Positions 9,391 to 17,251 of a stretch of 64,000 nucleotides of DNA are shown piece by piece. Every line of letters starts with the position of its first letter. The first letter of the stretch is position 1. The translations under genes and the position numbers were made by a program. Below the pieces are notes generated by a model. It saw nothing but the letters and a program-made list of their open reading frames with translations, did not search any database and had not been told where the DNA came from. Source of the DNA: Euryhalocaulis caribicus (GTDB lineage: Bacteria; Pseudomonadota; Alphaproteobacteria; Caulobacterales; Maricaulaceae); the NCBI RefSeq assembly GCF_000412185.1, contig NZ_ASJA01000003.1, positions 62,001 through 126,000 on the forward strand, given 5' to 3'.

Positions 9391-9765
9391 TTATGGCCGC
9401 GGCGCGCGCCAGGGACGCAACAGGCCGGGCCGGTCTTGCGCGGCGGTGAACGCCTCGATGATCGGCTCCATCTCCGCGGCCAGCGTCAGGCATTGCTCGC
9501 GGGTGTCCTGCAGGGCGGAAAATTCCGGCTCGATCCGCTCCGGCGTCAGGCCTTGCGCGGCATAGGCCTTGGTCTGAACCAGCGCGTCGGCCATGGACTG
9601 GACATAGCGGTAGGTCTCGCGCGGGAAATAACAGGCGCGCCATTGCCGCACCGCCTGATCCCATTCGCCCTGATACGCCTCCACGCTCTGGTCGGGCGGC
9701 GACACGGCCAGCGCGCCGGCCGGTTGCGGCGCCTGTAAGGCCAGAAGGATCGCGGCGAGAAGCAT
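9391..9765 (-). CDS. small secreted protein of unknown function
   Basis: 124 residues from the ATG at 9765; a GTG one codon upstream could also start it. The first 18 or so residues form a signal peptide. The mature part is mostly helical, with two cysteines (RACYFP and EQCLTL) that could form a disulfide in the periplasm. I do not recognise the family. It lies between the DUF4142 lipoprotein and the BCCT transporter, all on the minus strand, without tight coupling. Confidence 0.65.
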   Translation of the reverse strand: MLLAAILLALQAPQPAGALAVSPPDQSVEAYQGEWDQAVRQWRACYFPRETYRYVQSMADALVQTKAYAAQGLTPERIEPEFSALQDTREQCLTLAAEMEPIIEAFTAAQDRPGLLRPWRAPRP

Positions 9766-9823
9766 CACGCCTTTCCAGTTAGGCGCCGATTGCGGCGCGG
9801 CGAGGGCGCCGCGCCGTAAAAAA

Positions 9824-11821
9824 TCAGCTCGCCATCGGCGCTCCGCGCGAATGATGCATCCATTGCAGATGACGGTTGTACTGGCGCAGCACGTCCTGAA
9901 TCACCTGGCTCTTGGAATAGCCATAGACCGAGTAATGCTGCCCGCCTTCGACAAGAGAGACCTCGGCCCGGACATAGCGTTCGTCTTCGCGGTCTTTTTC
10001 TTCCTCGATATGGGGGAAGGCGAAATGTGGCTCCGAATAGCTCTTGGCGCGGACGCTATAGATGAAGTCCTCGCCCTCCGAATGTGGAACGGTCAGGCGC
10101 GCGCGGTCGGTCTTGGCGCTGACGCTGGCCTCGCCGCCATGCTGCCGCACGCCTTCGGCGAACTCCTCAAGGGCGGGTTTGACCGTCTGGGCGATAAAGG
10201 ATTCCACGTCCCCGTGATCGGGGTGTGAGACCAGAACCTTGAGGCGTTCGCGCCAGGGGATGGTTGCCCCTTCGACGGTCACCGGCGCGGCGGTCATCGC
10301 CCCCATCCAGCGGCGGCTTTCATCGTTCAAGCCGCGGAACAGGCCTATGATCGCGACCATGATAACGATGGTGAAGGGCAGCGCCGCCGTGATGGTCGCG
10401 GTTTGCAGGCCTTTCAGCCCGCTTTCGCCGCCCGCGATCAACAGGGCCGCGGCGACCGCGCCTTCCAGAACCGCCCAGAAGATGCGCTGCCAGACCGGCG
10501 GGTTCATGTGCCCGCCGGACGTGATCGTGTCGATGACCAGCGACCCGGAATCCGATGAGGTCACGAAGAAGGTGATGACCAGAACCACGCCGAGCAGGCT
10601 GGCGATCTGGCCAAAGGGCAGGTTTTCGAAGAACACGAACAGCGCCACCGGCACATTGTCCGCCACCGCCGCGGCGATCGTGCTGTCGCCCGCCAGCTCC
10701 AGCGAAATGGCGCTGTTGCCGTAGATGGTCAGCCACAGGAAGGTGAACAGGGACGGCACGATCAGCACGCCCAGGATGAATTCACGCAGGGTCCGGCCGC
10801 GCGAAATCCGCGCGATGAACATGCCGACAAACGGCGACCATGAAATCCACCACGCCCAGTAGAACAGCGTCCAGTTCGACATCCAGACATGATCGCCATA
10901 GGCGTCCATCCGGAAGCTGCGCGGGATGAAGTCGCTCATATAGGCGCCCAGATTCTCGGTGAAGGCGCTCAGCAGGAACACCGTGGGCCCGGTCAGGAAG
11001 ACAAAGGCCAGAAGGGCCAGCGCCAGCCACAGATTGACCTGGCTCAGCCGCTTGATCCCGGCGTCCAGACCCGCAACGACCGAGATAGTGGCCAGCCCGG
11101 TGATGCCGGCGATCAGCAGGACCTGAACCAGGCCGGTTTCCGGAATCCCGAACAAATGGGACAGGCCCGAATTGACCTGCATGACGCCAAGGCCCAGCGA
11201 GGTGGCCACGCCGAACAGCGTGCCGATCACCGCGATGACGTCCACGATATGACCCGCGGGGCCGTAAATGCGCTCTCCGATCAGCGGATAGAGCGCGGAG
11301 CGGATGGTCAGCGGCAGTCCGTGGCGGAAGGAAAAATAGGCCAGGATCATCCCGACCACGACATAGATGGCCCAGGCGTGCAGCCCCCAGTGGAAGAAGG
11401 TGGTGACCATTGCCTGACGCGCCGCCTCCACCGTGCCGCCGTCCGCGCCGCCCGGCGGGGACGTGAAGTGGATGATCGGCTCGGCCACGCCGTAGAACAT
11501 CAGGCCGATGCCCATGCCGGCGGAGAACAGCATCGCGAACCAGGAGGTGAAGCTGTAATCGGGCGTCGAATCCTGCGGGCCCAGCCGGATGCGTCCCCAG
11601 CTGGAAAACGCGATGACGATGGAAACGCCCAGGAACAGGAAGACGCCCAGCAGATAGAGCCAGCCGACATTGATCGCGATCCAGGACTGGACGTCCGTGA
11701 ACGCGGTGGAGGCGTAGTCCGGGGCGACAAACGCGAAGATGACGACGGCGAAGATGACAATGGCGGCGGGAAAGAATACCGCCGGCTCCAGCGTCTTTTC
11801 CTTCGGTTGGGCGGGCTCCAT
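9824..11821 (-). CDS. BCCT-family betaine/choline/carnitine transporter
   Basis: 665 residues with twelve predicted membrane helices. The glycine-rich block GMGIGLMFYGVAEPIIHF (about residues 99-116) and the Trp-rich TLFYWAWWISWSPFVGMFIARISRGRT region are BCCT hallmarks; the latter is the helix 8 signature. A C-terminal soluble tail of roughly 150 residues makes it longer than BetP and like E. coli BetT, where the tail responds to osmotic conditions. It probably imports glycine betaine or choline coupled to Na+ or H+, which fits a marine lifestyle. No bet synthesis genes lie nearby, so the substrate is not decided. Confidence 0.92.
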   Translation of the reverse strand: MEPAQPKEKTLEPAVFFPAAIVIFAVVIFAFVAPDYASTAFTDVQSWIAINVGWLYLLGVFLFLGVSIVIAFSSWGRIRLGPQDSTPDYSFTSWFAMLFSAGMGIGLMFYGVAEPIIHFTSPPGGADGGTVEAARQAMVTTFFHWGLHAWAIYVVVGMILAYFSFRHGLPLTIRSALYPLIGERIYGPAGHIVDVIAVIGTLFGVATSLGLGVMQVNSGLSHLFGIPETGLVQVLLIAGITGLATISVVAGLDAGIKRLSQVNLWLALALLAFVFLTGPTVFLLSAFTENLGAYMSDFIPRSFRMDAYGDHVWMSNWTLFYWAWWISWSPFVGMFIARISRGRTLREFILGVLIVPSLFTFLWLTIYGNSAISLELAGDSTIAAAVADNVPVALFVFFENLPFGQIASLLGVVLVITFFVTSSDSGSLVIDTITSGGHMNPPVWQRIFWAVLEGAVAAALLIAGGESGLKGLQTATITAALPFTIVIMVAIIGLFRGLNDESRRWMGAMTAAPVTVEGATIPWRERLKVLVSHPDHGDVESFIAQTVKPALEEFAEGVRQHGGEASVSAKTDRARLTVPHSEGEDFIYSVRAKSYSEPHFAFPHIEEEKDREDERYVRAEVSLVEGGQHYSVYGYSKSQVIQDVLRQYNRHLQWMHHSRGAPMAS

Positions 11822-11916
11822 GAATTAGATCCTGGCTGCTTTTAAGACCCCGCAGCCATAACGGTCAGAGCGCCCGGCGCAACCCCGGCCCCGGTCAGAT
11901 GGACGTCAGGCCGCGC

Positions 11917-12309
11917 CTAGCGAAGCGCAAACCAGAACAGCGCCGCGCCCTCGATGACATAGATCAGAAGCGTGATCGCCGCGCCCGCGACCCGGCCCCG
12001 CGTCGTGCCCGGACTGGCCGAAAGACCATAGGCGTGCAGGCCCCGTCCCAGGATCAGGAACACGCCCAGCGCATGGATCAGCAGGACCGGCGCGTCCAGA
12101 AGCGCCAGCAACAGAAGCCCCAGAAGCGCGCCCGGCAGCCATTCCGCGGCATTGCCGTGCACACGAACCGCGCGGTGAAGCTCTTCATTGTCGCCGTGGC
12201 CCAGCCCGATTTTGGAGGCCTGACGGCGGCTGGCCACGCGATAGGCCAGAAACACCAGAAGGAAGAGATTGAGCGCGGTATAGAGCGCGGCGGCTTGCAG
12301 GGCGGTCAT
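11917..12309 (-). CDS. MAPEG-family membrane protein
   Basis: 130 residues with four membrane helices. The segment RAVRVHGNAAEWLP at about residues 46-59 is the MAPEG signature (R-x-H-x-N-x-x-E-x-x-P), and the downstream RGLHAYG fits the third-helix motif. MAPEG proteins are integral membrane glutathione transferases or peroxidases; bacterial members of this length usually have no tested substrate. It is separated from the nitronate monooxygenase start side by the gap that holds the parS-like site. Confidence 0.88.
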   Translation of the reverse strand: MTALQAAALYTALNLFLLVFLAYRVASRRQASKIGLGHGDNEELHRAVRVHGNAAEWLPGALLGLLLLALLDAPVLLIHALGVFLILGRGLHAYGLSASPGTTRGRVAGAAITLLIYVIEGAALFWFALR

Positions 12310-12323
12310 GGGCGGCGGCCTCC

Positions 12324-12339
12324 TGTTTCACGTGAAGCC
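12324..12339. promoter_or_regulatory. candidate parS (ParB-binding) site
   Basis: The sequence TGTTTCACGTGAAGCC matches the widely conserved bacterial parS palindrome TGTTTCACGTGAAACA at 14 of 16 positions and contains the whole core GTTTCACGTGAA. It sits in the 82-bp gap between two minus-strand genes rather than in a coding region. Other CACGTG hexamers in the window lack the TTTC/GAAA arms. If real, it implies that this part of the chromosome lies fairly near the replication origin. No parA, parB or dnaA is visible here. Confidence 0.55.
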
Positions 12340-12391
12340 GTCATTATAGCCGCGCCGGGCACGGCGGGGATAAATAAATTTTGCGACCCAG

Positions 12392-13327
12392 CTATGCGCA
12401 GAGCGAGGCCTTCGCGGCCTCGTATTGCCGTTTGATCTGCGCCACCAGATCGCCGGCCGGCTGCACCTTGTCGATGGCGCCGATGCCCTGGCCCGCGCCC
12501 CAGATATTCTTCCACGCCTTGGCCTCGCCCGCCCCGGCCCCGAAATCCATCTTGGATGGATCGCTCTCGGGCAGGTTGTCGGGGTCCATGCCGGCCGCGG
12601 TGATGGACGGTTTCAGGTAATTGCCGTGCACGCCTGTGAACAGGTTCGAATAGACGATGTCGTCGGTCCCGGACTCCACGATCATCTGCTTGTAGGCGGC
12701 TTCCGCGTTGGCTTCCTCGGTCGCGATGAAGGGGCTGCCGATATAGGCCAGATCCGCGCCCATGGCCTGCGCCGCCAGAACCGCGTTGCCGGTGGCGATG
12801 GAGCCGGACAGCAGCAGCGGCCCGTCGAACCATTCGCGGATTTCCTGCACCAGCGCGAAGGGCGAAAGCGCCCCGGCATGACCGCCGGCCCCGGCGGCGA
12901 CCGCGATCAGGCCATCCGCGCCCTTCTCGATCGCCTTGTGGGCGAAGCGGTTATTGATGATGTCGTGCAGCACGATGCCGCCATAGGAATGCACGGCCTC
13001 GTTCAACTCCTCACGCGCCCCCAGCGAGGTGATCACGATGGGGACCTTGTATTTCACGCAGAGCTCAAGATCGTGCTCCAGCCTTGCATTGGAGCGGTGG
13101 ACGATCTGGTTCACCGCGAACGGCGCCGCGCCCTCCACCCCGTCCAGCTCCTCGGTCATGCGCGCCAGCCATTCGTCCAGCAGGCTCTCGGGCCGGGCGT
13201 TCAGCGCCGGGAAGCTGCCCACGACCCCGGCCTTGCACTGGGCCAGCGCCAGATCCGGGTTGGAGATGATGAAAAGCGGCGCGCCGACAACCGGCACGGA
13301 GAGTTTTTGCAGGATGGGAGGAAGCAT
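12392..13327 (-). CDS. nitronate monooxygenase (2-nitropropane dioxygenase family)
   Basis: 311 residues with a TIM-barrel layout. FMN-binding features are visible: the N-terminal VPVVGAPLFIISNPDLA, the GADGLIAVAAGAGGHAG loop around residues 135-152, and LLSGSIATGNAVLAAQAMGAD followed by IGSPFIATEE, the usual phosphate-binding region. The family oxidises alkyl nitronates (for example propionate-3-nitronate) using FMN and oxygen; some members are enoyl reductase-like. It stands alone on the minus strand. Confidence 0.9.
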   Translation of the reverse strand: MLPPILQKLSVPVVGAPLFIISNPDLALAQCKAGVVGSFPALNARPESLLDEWLARMTEELDGVEGAAPFAVNQIVHRSNARLEHDLELCVKYKVPIVITSLGAREELNEAVHSYGGIVLHDIINNRFAHKAIEKGADGLIAVAAGAGGHAGALSPFALVQEIREWFDGPLLLSGSIATGNAVLAAQAMGADLAYIGSPFIATEEANAEAAYKQMIVESGTDDIVYSNLFTGVHGNYLKPSITAAGMDPDNLPESDPSKMDFGAGAGEAKAWKNIWGAGQGIGAIDKVQPAGDLVAQIKRQYEAAKASLCA

Positions 13328-13413
13328 AGCGTCAGGCGGCCATTGATTGCGGGTCAGGACGGGCGGATGATCGGCGCGCCCGCGAAGGGGCGCTGCAAGT
13401 GCGAAGGCGAACC

Positions 13414-13587
13414 ATGGCCGAGCTGATCAATCTCCGCCAGTTCAAAAAACGAAAGGCGCGGCAGGAGGACGCGGACCGCGCGGCGGAAAACCGCGCGAAA
13501 TTCGGCCGCGCCAAGGCGCAGAAATCCGAAGAGGCCGCGGCGGCCGACAAGGCGCGCCGCGACCATGACGGAAAGAAGCGGGAGTAA
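13414..13587 (+). CDS. DUF4169 small protein
   Basis: 57 residues from the ATG at 13414, which gives the family-typical start MAELINLRQFKKRKAR. An alternative in-frame start lies five codons upstream. The protein is very basic and highly charged with a long helix and the conserved block NRAKFGRAKAQK, matching DUF4169, a small alphaproteobacterial family. The function is unknown. It converges on the HMG-CoA reductase gene, with three bases between the two stop codons. Confidence 0.8.
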   Translation: MAELINLRQFKKRKARQEDADRAAENRAKFGRAKAQKSEEAAAADKARRDHDGKKRE

Positions 13588-13590
13588 GCC

Positions 13591-14760
13591 TCAGGGCCGG
13601 TTGCGGCCGTAGGTTTCGTGGCTGTGGACCCAGTCGTCGGCGAGGATGGCGGAGGCGAGCGACAGCTCCCCGCACAGCGCCACGCCGCCGATGATCTCGG
13701 CCAGCTTTTTCGCCTTTCCCGCGCCGTAGCAATCCATGATCTCCAGGCATTCGCGCTGGGTCGGCAGGCCGGTGCCGCCGCCATAGGTGGCCACAATCAG
13801 GGACGGGATGGTGATGGAATAGTAGAGGTCGCCGTCCGGCGTCAGGTCCGTATAGACGATGGCGGCGGAGGACTCCGCGACGTTTGCCTCGTCCTGCCCC
13901 GTCGCGATGAAGACCGAGGCGATGCCGTTGGCCGAGTGCGAGCCGTTGTTTATCGAAGCCGAGAGCAGCGCGCCGACGCTGGAGAGGTAGCGGTAGCGAA
14001 CGAACTGGTCCGCGCCGGCCTTCATGTGTTTGCGCAAGAGCTGGTCCGGGATGACGCATTCGGCGATCACGCGCTTGCCGCGGGTGCGCAGCGTGTTGAG
14101 GTGGGAGTGCTTCTTGTCGGTATCCATGTTCGCCGCCAGGCGGAAATCGGCGATCTTTTCCGGGTAGGAATCCAGGATCCACATGCAGGCGGCGCGGGCG
14201 GCCTTGGTGACCATGTTCTGGCCCGCCGCGTCGCCGGTGGTAAAATTGAAGCGCAGCCACAGCATGCGGGCGGCGGAATATTGTTCGATGTCCCGCAGCT
14301 TTCCGACGCTGGTGGTGGTTTCCGCCTGCGCCTTGATCGCTTCGAAATTCTCCGTGACCCAGAGGCCGAAATCGCGGGCCTGGCGGGCGTTCTCGAAGAT
14401 AAAGACCGGGGCGCGCTGCATGGCGTCGTCGACCACGCTGACCGTGATGCCCCCGGCCTCCCGCGTCAGGCGCATGCCGCGATTATAGGAGGCGACTAGG
14501 GTGCCCTCGGTGGTGGCCATGGGGACGTAGACATCGCCCCCCGCATGCTCGCCGTTCAGCTGCATGGGGCCGGCGAGGCCCAGCGGCATCTGAACGACGC
14601 CGGTGAAGTTCTCGATATTGCCGCGCACCGCGTCCGGGGCGAAGGAGAAGCGGGCGGTATGCTCCAGCTCCGCGCCGGTCTGCTCGCGGATGAAGTCCTG
14701 CCGGTCCTTGATGACGCCGGCGGTGTAGTCGTCCTGTTTGTTGCGCGGGATTTTTGTCAT
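13591..14760 (-). CDS. hydroxymethylglutaryl-CoA reductase
   Basis: 389 residues. All catalytic landmarks of HMG-CoA reductase are present: ENFTGVVQMPLG (50-61), TTEGTLVAS with E85, the DAAGQNM dinucleotide motif (178-183), TDKK with K216/K217, GQDEAN with D290, ATYGGGTGLP (325-333) and the C-terminal histidine region near 379-381. It resembles the class I catalytic domain without the membrane anchor. The enzyme interconverts HMG-CoA and mevalonate. This is notable because most alphaproteobacteria make isoprenoids by the MEP route. It is the second gene of an operon with a crotonase, overlapping it by ATGA; no other mevalonate gene is in the window. Confidence 0.9.
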   Translation of the reverse strand: MTKIPRNKQDDYTAGVIKDRQDFIREQTGAELEHTARFSFAPDAVRGNIENFTGVVQMPLGLAGPMQLNGEHAGGDVYVPMATTEGTLVASYNRGMRLTREAGGITVSVVDDAMQRAPVFIFENARQARDFGLWVTENFEAIKAQAETTTSVGKLRDIEQYSAARMLWLRFNFTTGDAAGQNMVTKAARAACMWILDSYPEKIADFRLAANMDTDKKHSHLNTLRTRGKRVIAECVIPDQLLRKHMKAGADQFVRYRYLSSVGALLSASINNGSHSANGIASVFIATGQDEANVAESSAAIVYTDLTPDGDLYYSITIPSLIVATYGGGTGLPTQRECLEIMDCYGAGKAKKLAEIIGGVALCGELSLASAILADDWVHSHETYGRNRP

Positions 14761-15506
14761 GAGCCGAAGCCCTTCAGGCGTTCTTCCGTGCTGGTGATCT
14801 CCGGATAGTCGCGGCGGATTTCCTCTTCCAGCGCGTCGGCGATCAGTTTTTCCTCGTGCATGCGGTGCAGGTCCTTGTAGGCGCGGACCGTGGCGGCGTC
14901 GTTGGCGGCGATGCGCGAGGCGGTCTCGGCGGCGTGCGCCTCCAGCGCGTCATGGTCCGGCAGGGCGGCGTTGGCCAGGCCCCACTCGGCGGCCTCCGCC
15001 CCGGTGAAGGTGCGGGCGGTGTAGCTGAGCTCCTTCGCGCGGCGCAGGCCGACGGCCAGGGGCAGGTTCTGGCTCATCCCCCAGCTCGGCCGGATGGCGA
15101 ATTTTGCATGCGTGTCGCCGAACTTTGTGTCCTCGGTCGTGAAGATGAAGTCGCAATGCAGCGCCATTTCAAGCGCGCCGGTGAAACAGGCGCCGTGCAC
15201 CTGGCCGATCACCGGGCAGGGAACGGCGCGCAGGGCGGCGATCACGGCTTCGTCGCGCCCCTCATAGACCCCGGCGAGGCGGCCATGCTCGGGCGCGCCC
15301 TTCTGCAGGATCTTCAGGTCGACCCCGGCGGAGAAGGCGCGGCCCGCGCCGGAAAGGGTCACCGCGGCGGGCGGGTCCTCCGCGCAATCCTTGAAGGCGG
15401 CGGTCAGGTCGTCCAGCAGCTCGGGCGAGAAGGCGTTCAGCGCGTCGGGCCGGTTCAGCGTGATGCGCGCGATATCGCCCGCGCGGTGCGTGTTGACGGT
15501 GCTCAT
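14757..15506 (-). CDS. enoyl-CoA hydratase/isomerase (crotonase) family protein
   Basis: 249 residues. Both oxyanion-hole segments are recognisable: GAGRAFSAGVDLK (about 53-65) and GACFTGALEMALHCDF (about 105-120). By eye alignment to rat crotonase, the first catalytic Glu position holds a His (FGDTHAKFAI) while the second Glu in AKELSYTAR is kept, so the reaction may be isomerase- or hydrolase-like rather than simple hydration. It is the first gene of a two-gene operon with HMG-CoA reductase, which suggests a substrate related to HMG-CoA or 3-methylglutaconyl-CoA; that is inference. Confidence 0.85.
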   Translation of the reverse strand: MSTVNTHRAGDIARITLNRPDALNAFSPELLDDLTAAFKDCAEDPPAAVTLSGAGRAFSAGVDLKILQKGAPEHGRLAGVYEGRDEAVIAALRAVPCPVIGQVHGACFTGALEMALHCDFIFTTEDTKFGDTHAKFAIRPSWGMSQNLPLAVGLRRAKELSYTARTFTGAEAAEWGLANAALPDHDALEAHAAETASRIAANDAATVRAYKDLHRMHEEKLIADALEEEIRRDYPEITSTEERLKGFGS

Positions 15507-15619
15507 GCCGCGCAGCCTAGCCCGGTCCGGCGGCGCTTGGCGAGAGGCGATCTTGCGCCCCGCTCAAAGGCAAAAATGCTGCGCTAGATAGCTTGCAGCA
15601 AAAGCGCAGCAAAATATTA

Positions 15620-15634
15620 TTGTGCATCGCACAA
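15620..15634. promoter_or_regulatory. inverted repeat TTGTGC-ATC-GCACAA upstream of 15688 gene
   Basis: A perfect palindrome with 6-bp arms and a 3-bp centre, TTGTGCATCGCACAA, lies 53 bp upstream of the next start codon in an AT-rich patch. A second inverted repeat, TGCTGCGCT and AGCGCAGCA, lies just before it at 15577-15611. The TGC-N3-GCA core recalls PhaR-type operators, but the neighbouring gene is not a phasin, so the regulator is unknown. Confidence 0.4.
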
Positions 15635-15687
15635 AAAATAACACGGGTGCGTTGATCGCGGCCCGATTTTGGGCAAGGGTTGCGGCC

Positions 15688-16080
15688 ATGACCAAGCTGC
15701 ACGCGCTCCTGGCCCCGCTCGCCCTCCTGACCCTGCCGGCCGCCGCGGCGCAGGCGCAGACCGCCGATACCGGGCGGGTGGCGGACGCGGCCTATTGCGT
15801 CGGCATGGCCTCAATGGCCGAGACCCTCGCCGCCGATCACGACAAGACCTATCAGTGGCTCCAGACCAACCGCACCACGGCGGATGCGACCGTCTATAAC
15901 GGCGTGCTGACCGCCTATGAACAGATGCAGCAGACGCTGAACCGGGCGAAGGAAACGATCGCCAATAGCTGCGGCTCGCTGCCGCTGACGCGGGAGGAAT
16001 ACGCCATGGTCTGCGCGCGGCCGCTGCGCGGCAAGGACGTCTCGAAGACCGAGTTCTGCCAGGGCTTCCGCTGGGACTAG
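15688..16080 (+). CDS. secreted cysteine-containing protein of unknown function
   Basis: 130 residues when started at the ATG at 15688, which gives a clean signal peptide (MTKLHALLAPLALLTLPAAA, cleavage near AQAQ). The mature protein is helical and has four cysteines (AYCVGM, NSCGSL, MVCARP, EFCQGF), an even number consistent with periplasmic disulfides. I do not recognise the family. It is a single gene with an AT-rich, palindrome-containing upstream region, divergent from the crotonase operon. Confidence 0.7.
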   Translation: MTKLHALLAPLALLTLPAAAAQAQTADTGRVADAAYCVGMASMAETLAADHDKTYQWLQTNRTTADATVYNGVLTAYEQMQQTLNRAKETIANSCGSLPLTREEYAMVCARPLRGKDVSKTEFCQGFRWD

Positions 16081-16101
16081 GCGCGCCCGGACGCCGCGCC
16101 C

Positions 16102-16329
16102 TCAGGCCAGCATGTCGAGGAGGGTTCCTGTCATCTCGTCCGCGGTGCGGATGATGGCGGCCGCCGCGTCGGCCTCCGCCTCCGCGCGCTTCAGCTCAAC
16201 CGCGCCCTGAACGATCGGGTCGGTCCCGGCCGGGGCGGCCCGCGCGCCGGCGATGGTCTGCGCCGCGTCCGCGGCCCGGGCATGGGCGGCGGTCAGGGCG
16301 GCGGTCCCGATATTGGCGATGGCGCTCAT
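16102..16329 (-). CDS. small protein with flagellar rod-like C-terminus
   Basis: 75 residues. The C-terminal 25 residues (EADAAAAIIRTADEMTGTLLDMLA, without writing it out further) resemble the C-terminal helix of flagellar rod and hook proteins FlgC/FlgG, which end in patterns such as A-x-VI-x-T-ADEMLGTLLD. The N-terminus MSAIANIGTAALTAAHAR resembles the matching N-terminal helix. The central rod domain is missing, so it is a miniature of the FlgBCFG axial fold. No flagellar genes lie nearby. The role is unknown and the homology rests on visual similarity. Confidence 0.6.
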   Translation of the reverse strand: MSAIANIGTAALTAAHARAADAAQTIAGARAAPAGTDPIVQGAVELKRAEAEADAAAAIIRTADEMTGTLLDMLA

Positions 16330-16884
16330 GGCGATGAGTGTCGCGGCATTTCCTTGCCTGCGGGTTAGCGGGAAGGGTTAAGCGGCGGTTATCGTCTCCG
16401 CGTCCCGTGTAAACGTCTGATCACCCCCTCTCCCATTCAGTCATCCAAAGCCCTCGCGGGCTTTGGGGCTTCATTGCCCTCTCCCCCATTAAGGGGGGCG
16501 AGGGTTTTATTGCTGCTCATGCGCCGAAAGCTCCGCGGGCCGTTTGGCCCGAAGAGGGATGAGGTGGAAGGGAGCGGCGCGTCGTTTCGGAACGCAGGCC
16601 GTATGTAGTTTTTAGTGTTCGCGGACCAAAAGACGCGCCGCGCGGCGTTTGACCTGCCATGACCGGGTGGGTTTGCGGCCGTTTTCCTCCGCAGTTCCCG
16701 CCGACAGGCCGGAGCGGGCGTGAAAGGTCAATCTCACCCATCGCGCTCCGGCGCCGCGTCCCCCGCCCCCAAAGCGACCAGGCCTTCGGTCCCCTCCACG
16801 GGCGGCAGACAGGTTGAGTATAGGGGCGTTTGAGACGCCGGGGATAAACTGGCGGTGATTTATTGTCCAAACCGCCGCAATCCC
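16330..16884. other. gene-free stretch with hairpins
   Basis: About 555 bp without a convincing gene. It contains a perfect hairpin AAAGCCC-TCGC-GGGCTTT at 16447-16464 and a terminator-like hairpin at 16477-16508. From about 16517 to 16850 open frames exist on the minus strand, but they are low-complexity, rich in Arg, Pro and Ser, and overlap in two frames, which is what GC-rich non-coding DNA gives. The segment about 16570-16800 has an irregular composition and may be a dispersed genomic repeat adjoining the GIY-YIG element. Confidence 0.5.
16477..16508 (+). terminator. intrinsic-terminator-like hairpin
   Basis: A stem of CCCTCTCCCCC pairs with GGGGGGCGAGGG across a short ATTAA loop and is followed on the plus strand by TTTTATT. 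It lies well downstream of the plus-strand gene ending at 16080, with an opposing gene between, so its cognate transcript is unclear. It could also be part of a repeat. Confidence 0.4.
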
Positions 16885-16915
16885 CGTCATCCTCCGGCTT
16901 GACCGGAGGACCCAG
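16885..16915 (+). repeat. left inverted repeat of GIY-YIG element 1
   Basis: A 31-bp sequence with an internal palindrome, CCTCCGG-CTTGA-CCGGAGG, beginning CGTCATCCTCCGG and ending GGACCCAG. Its exact reverse complement lies at 17252-17282, on the far side of the GIY-YIG gene. This short hairpin type resembles dispersed intergenic palindromes of alphaproteobacteria. Confidence 0.9.
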
Positions 16916-16938
16916 AGTGGCGCGAAGTGTGGAAATTC

Positions 16939-17250
16939 ATGCGCGCCTTCTATGTCTATATCCTCGCCAGCGCCCGTAACGGGACGCTCTATATTGGCGT
17001 CACCAACGACCTGATCCGGCGCGTGTGGGAGCACCGGGAAGGGCTCGGCTCGAAATTCTGCAGGAAATACGGCGTCTCGATGCTGGTGCATTTCGAGACT
17101 TTCGAAACGGTGGACGCGGCCATCAATCGGGAAAAGCGGCTGAAGCGTTATTTGCGCAAATGGAAGCTGGAGCTGATCGAGCGGAATAATCCGCAGTGGC
17201 GCGATCTGTATGGCGAGGTCGCGAGCGGCTGGCTCGGGCCGCAGATTTAA
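16939..17250 (+). CDS. GIY-YIG nuclease, repeat-enclosed
   Basis: 103 residues from the ATG at 16939; an in-frame GTG at 16927 would add four residues. The single domain starts with FYVYILAS and has the GIY-YIG signature as YVYI...GTLYIGVT, the arginine in DLIRRVWEHREG, and the downstream EKRLKRYLRKWKLELIE with the family's catalytic Glu region (NREKRLK). It is a stand-alone UPF0213/YhbQ-like nuclease. The gene is bracketed 23 bases upstream and 1 base downstream by a perfect 31-bp inverted repeat, and a second such gene occurs at 35940-36245. The role is unproven; a mobile or repeat-linked function is inferred from this framing. Confidence 0.88.
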   Translation: MRAFYVYILASARNGTLYIGVTNDLIRRVWEHREGLGSKFCRKYGVSMLVHFETFETVDAAINREKRLKRYLRKWKLELIERNNPQWRDLYGEVASGWLGPQI

Positions 17251-17251
17251 A

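Noticed and set aside
9790-9822. GC-rich hairpin followed by AAAAAA downstream of the BCCT gene
   Set aside because: The A-run is on the wrong side for a minus-strand terminator, and no plus-strand gene ends there.
10889-11845. A 318-codon frame opposite the BCCT transporter
   Set aside because: Antisense artefact with no domain features and biased composition.
16371-16388. Possible CtrA site TTAG...TTAA upstream of the rod-like mini-protein
   Set aside because: Spacing is nine rather than seven bases, and one half-site has a mismatch.
16517-16870. A 117-residue minus-strand frame in the gene-free stretch
   Set aside because: Low-complexity Arg/Pro/Ser composition, overlapping frames and no start signal; better explained as non-coding or repeat DNA.
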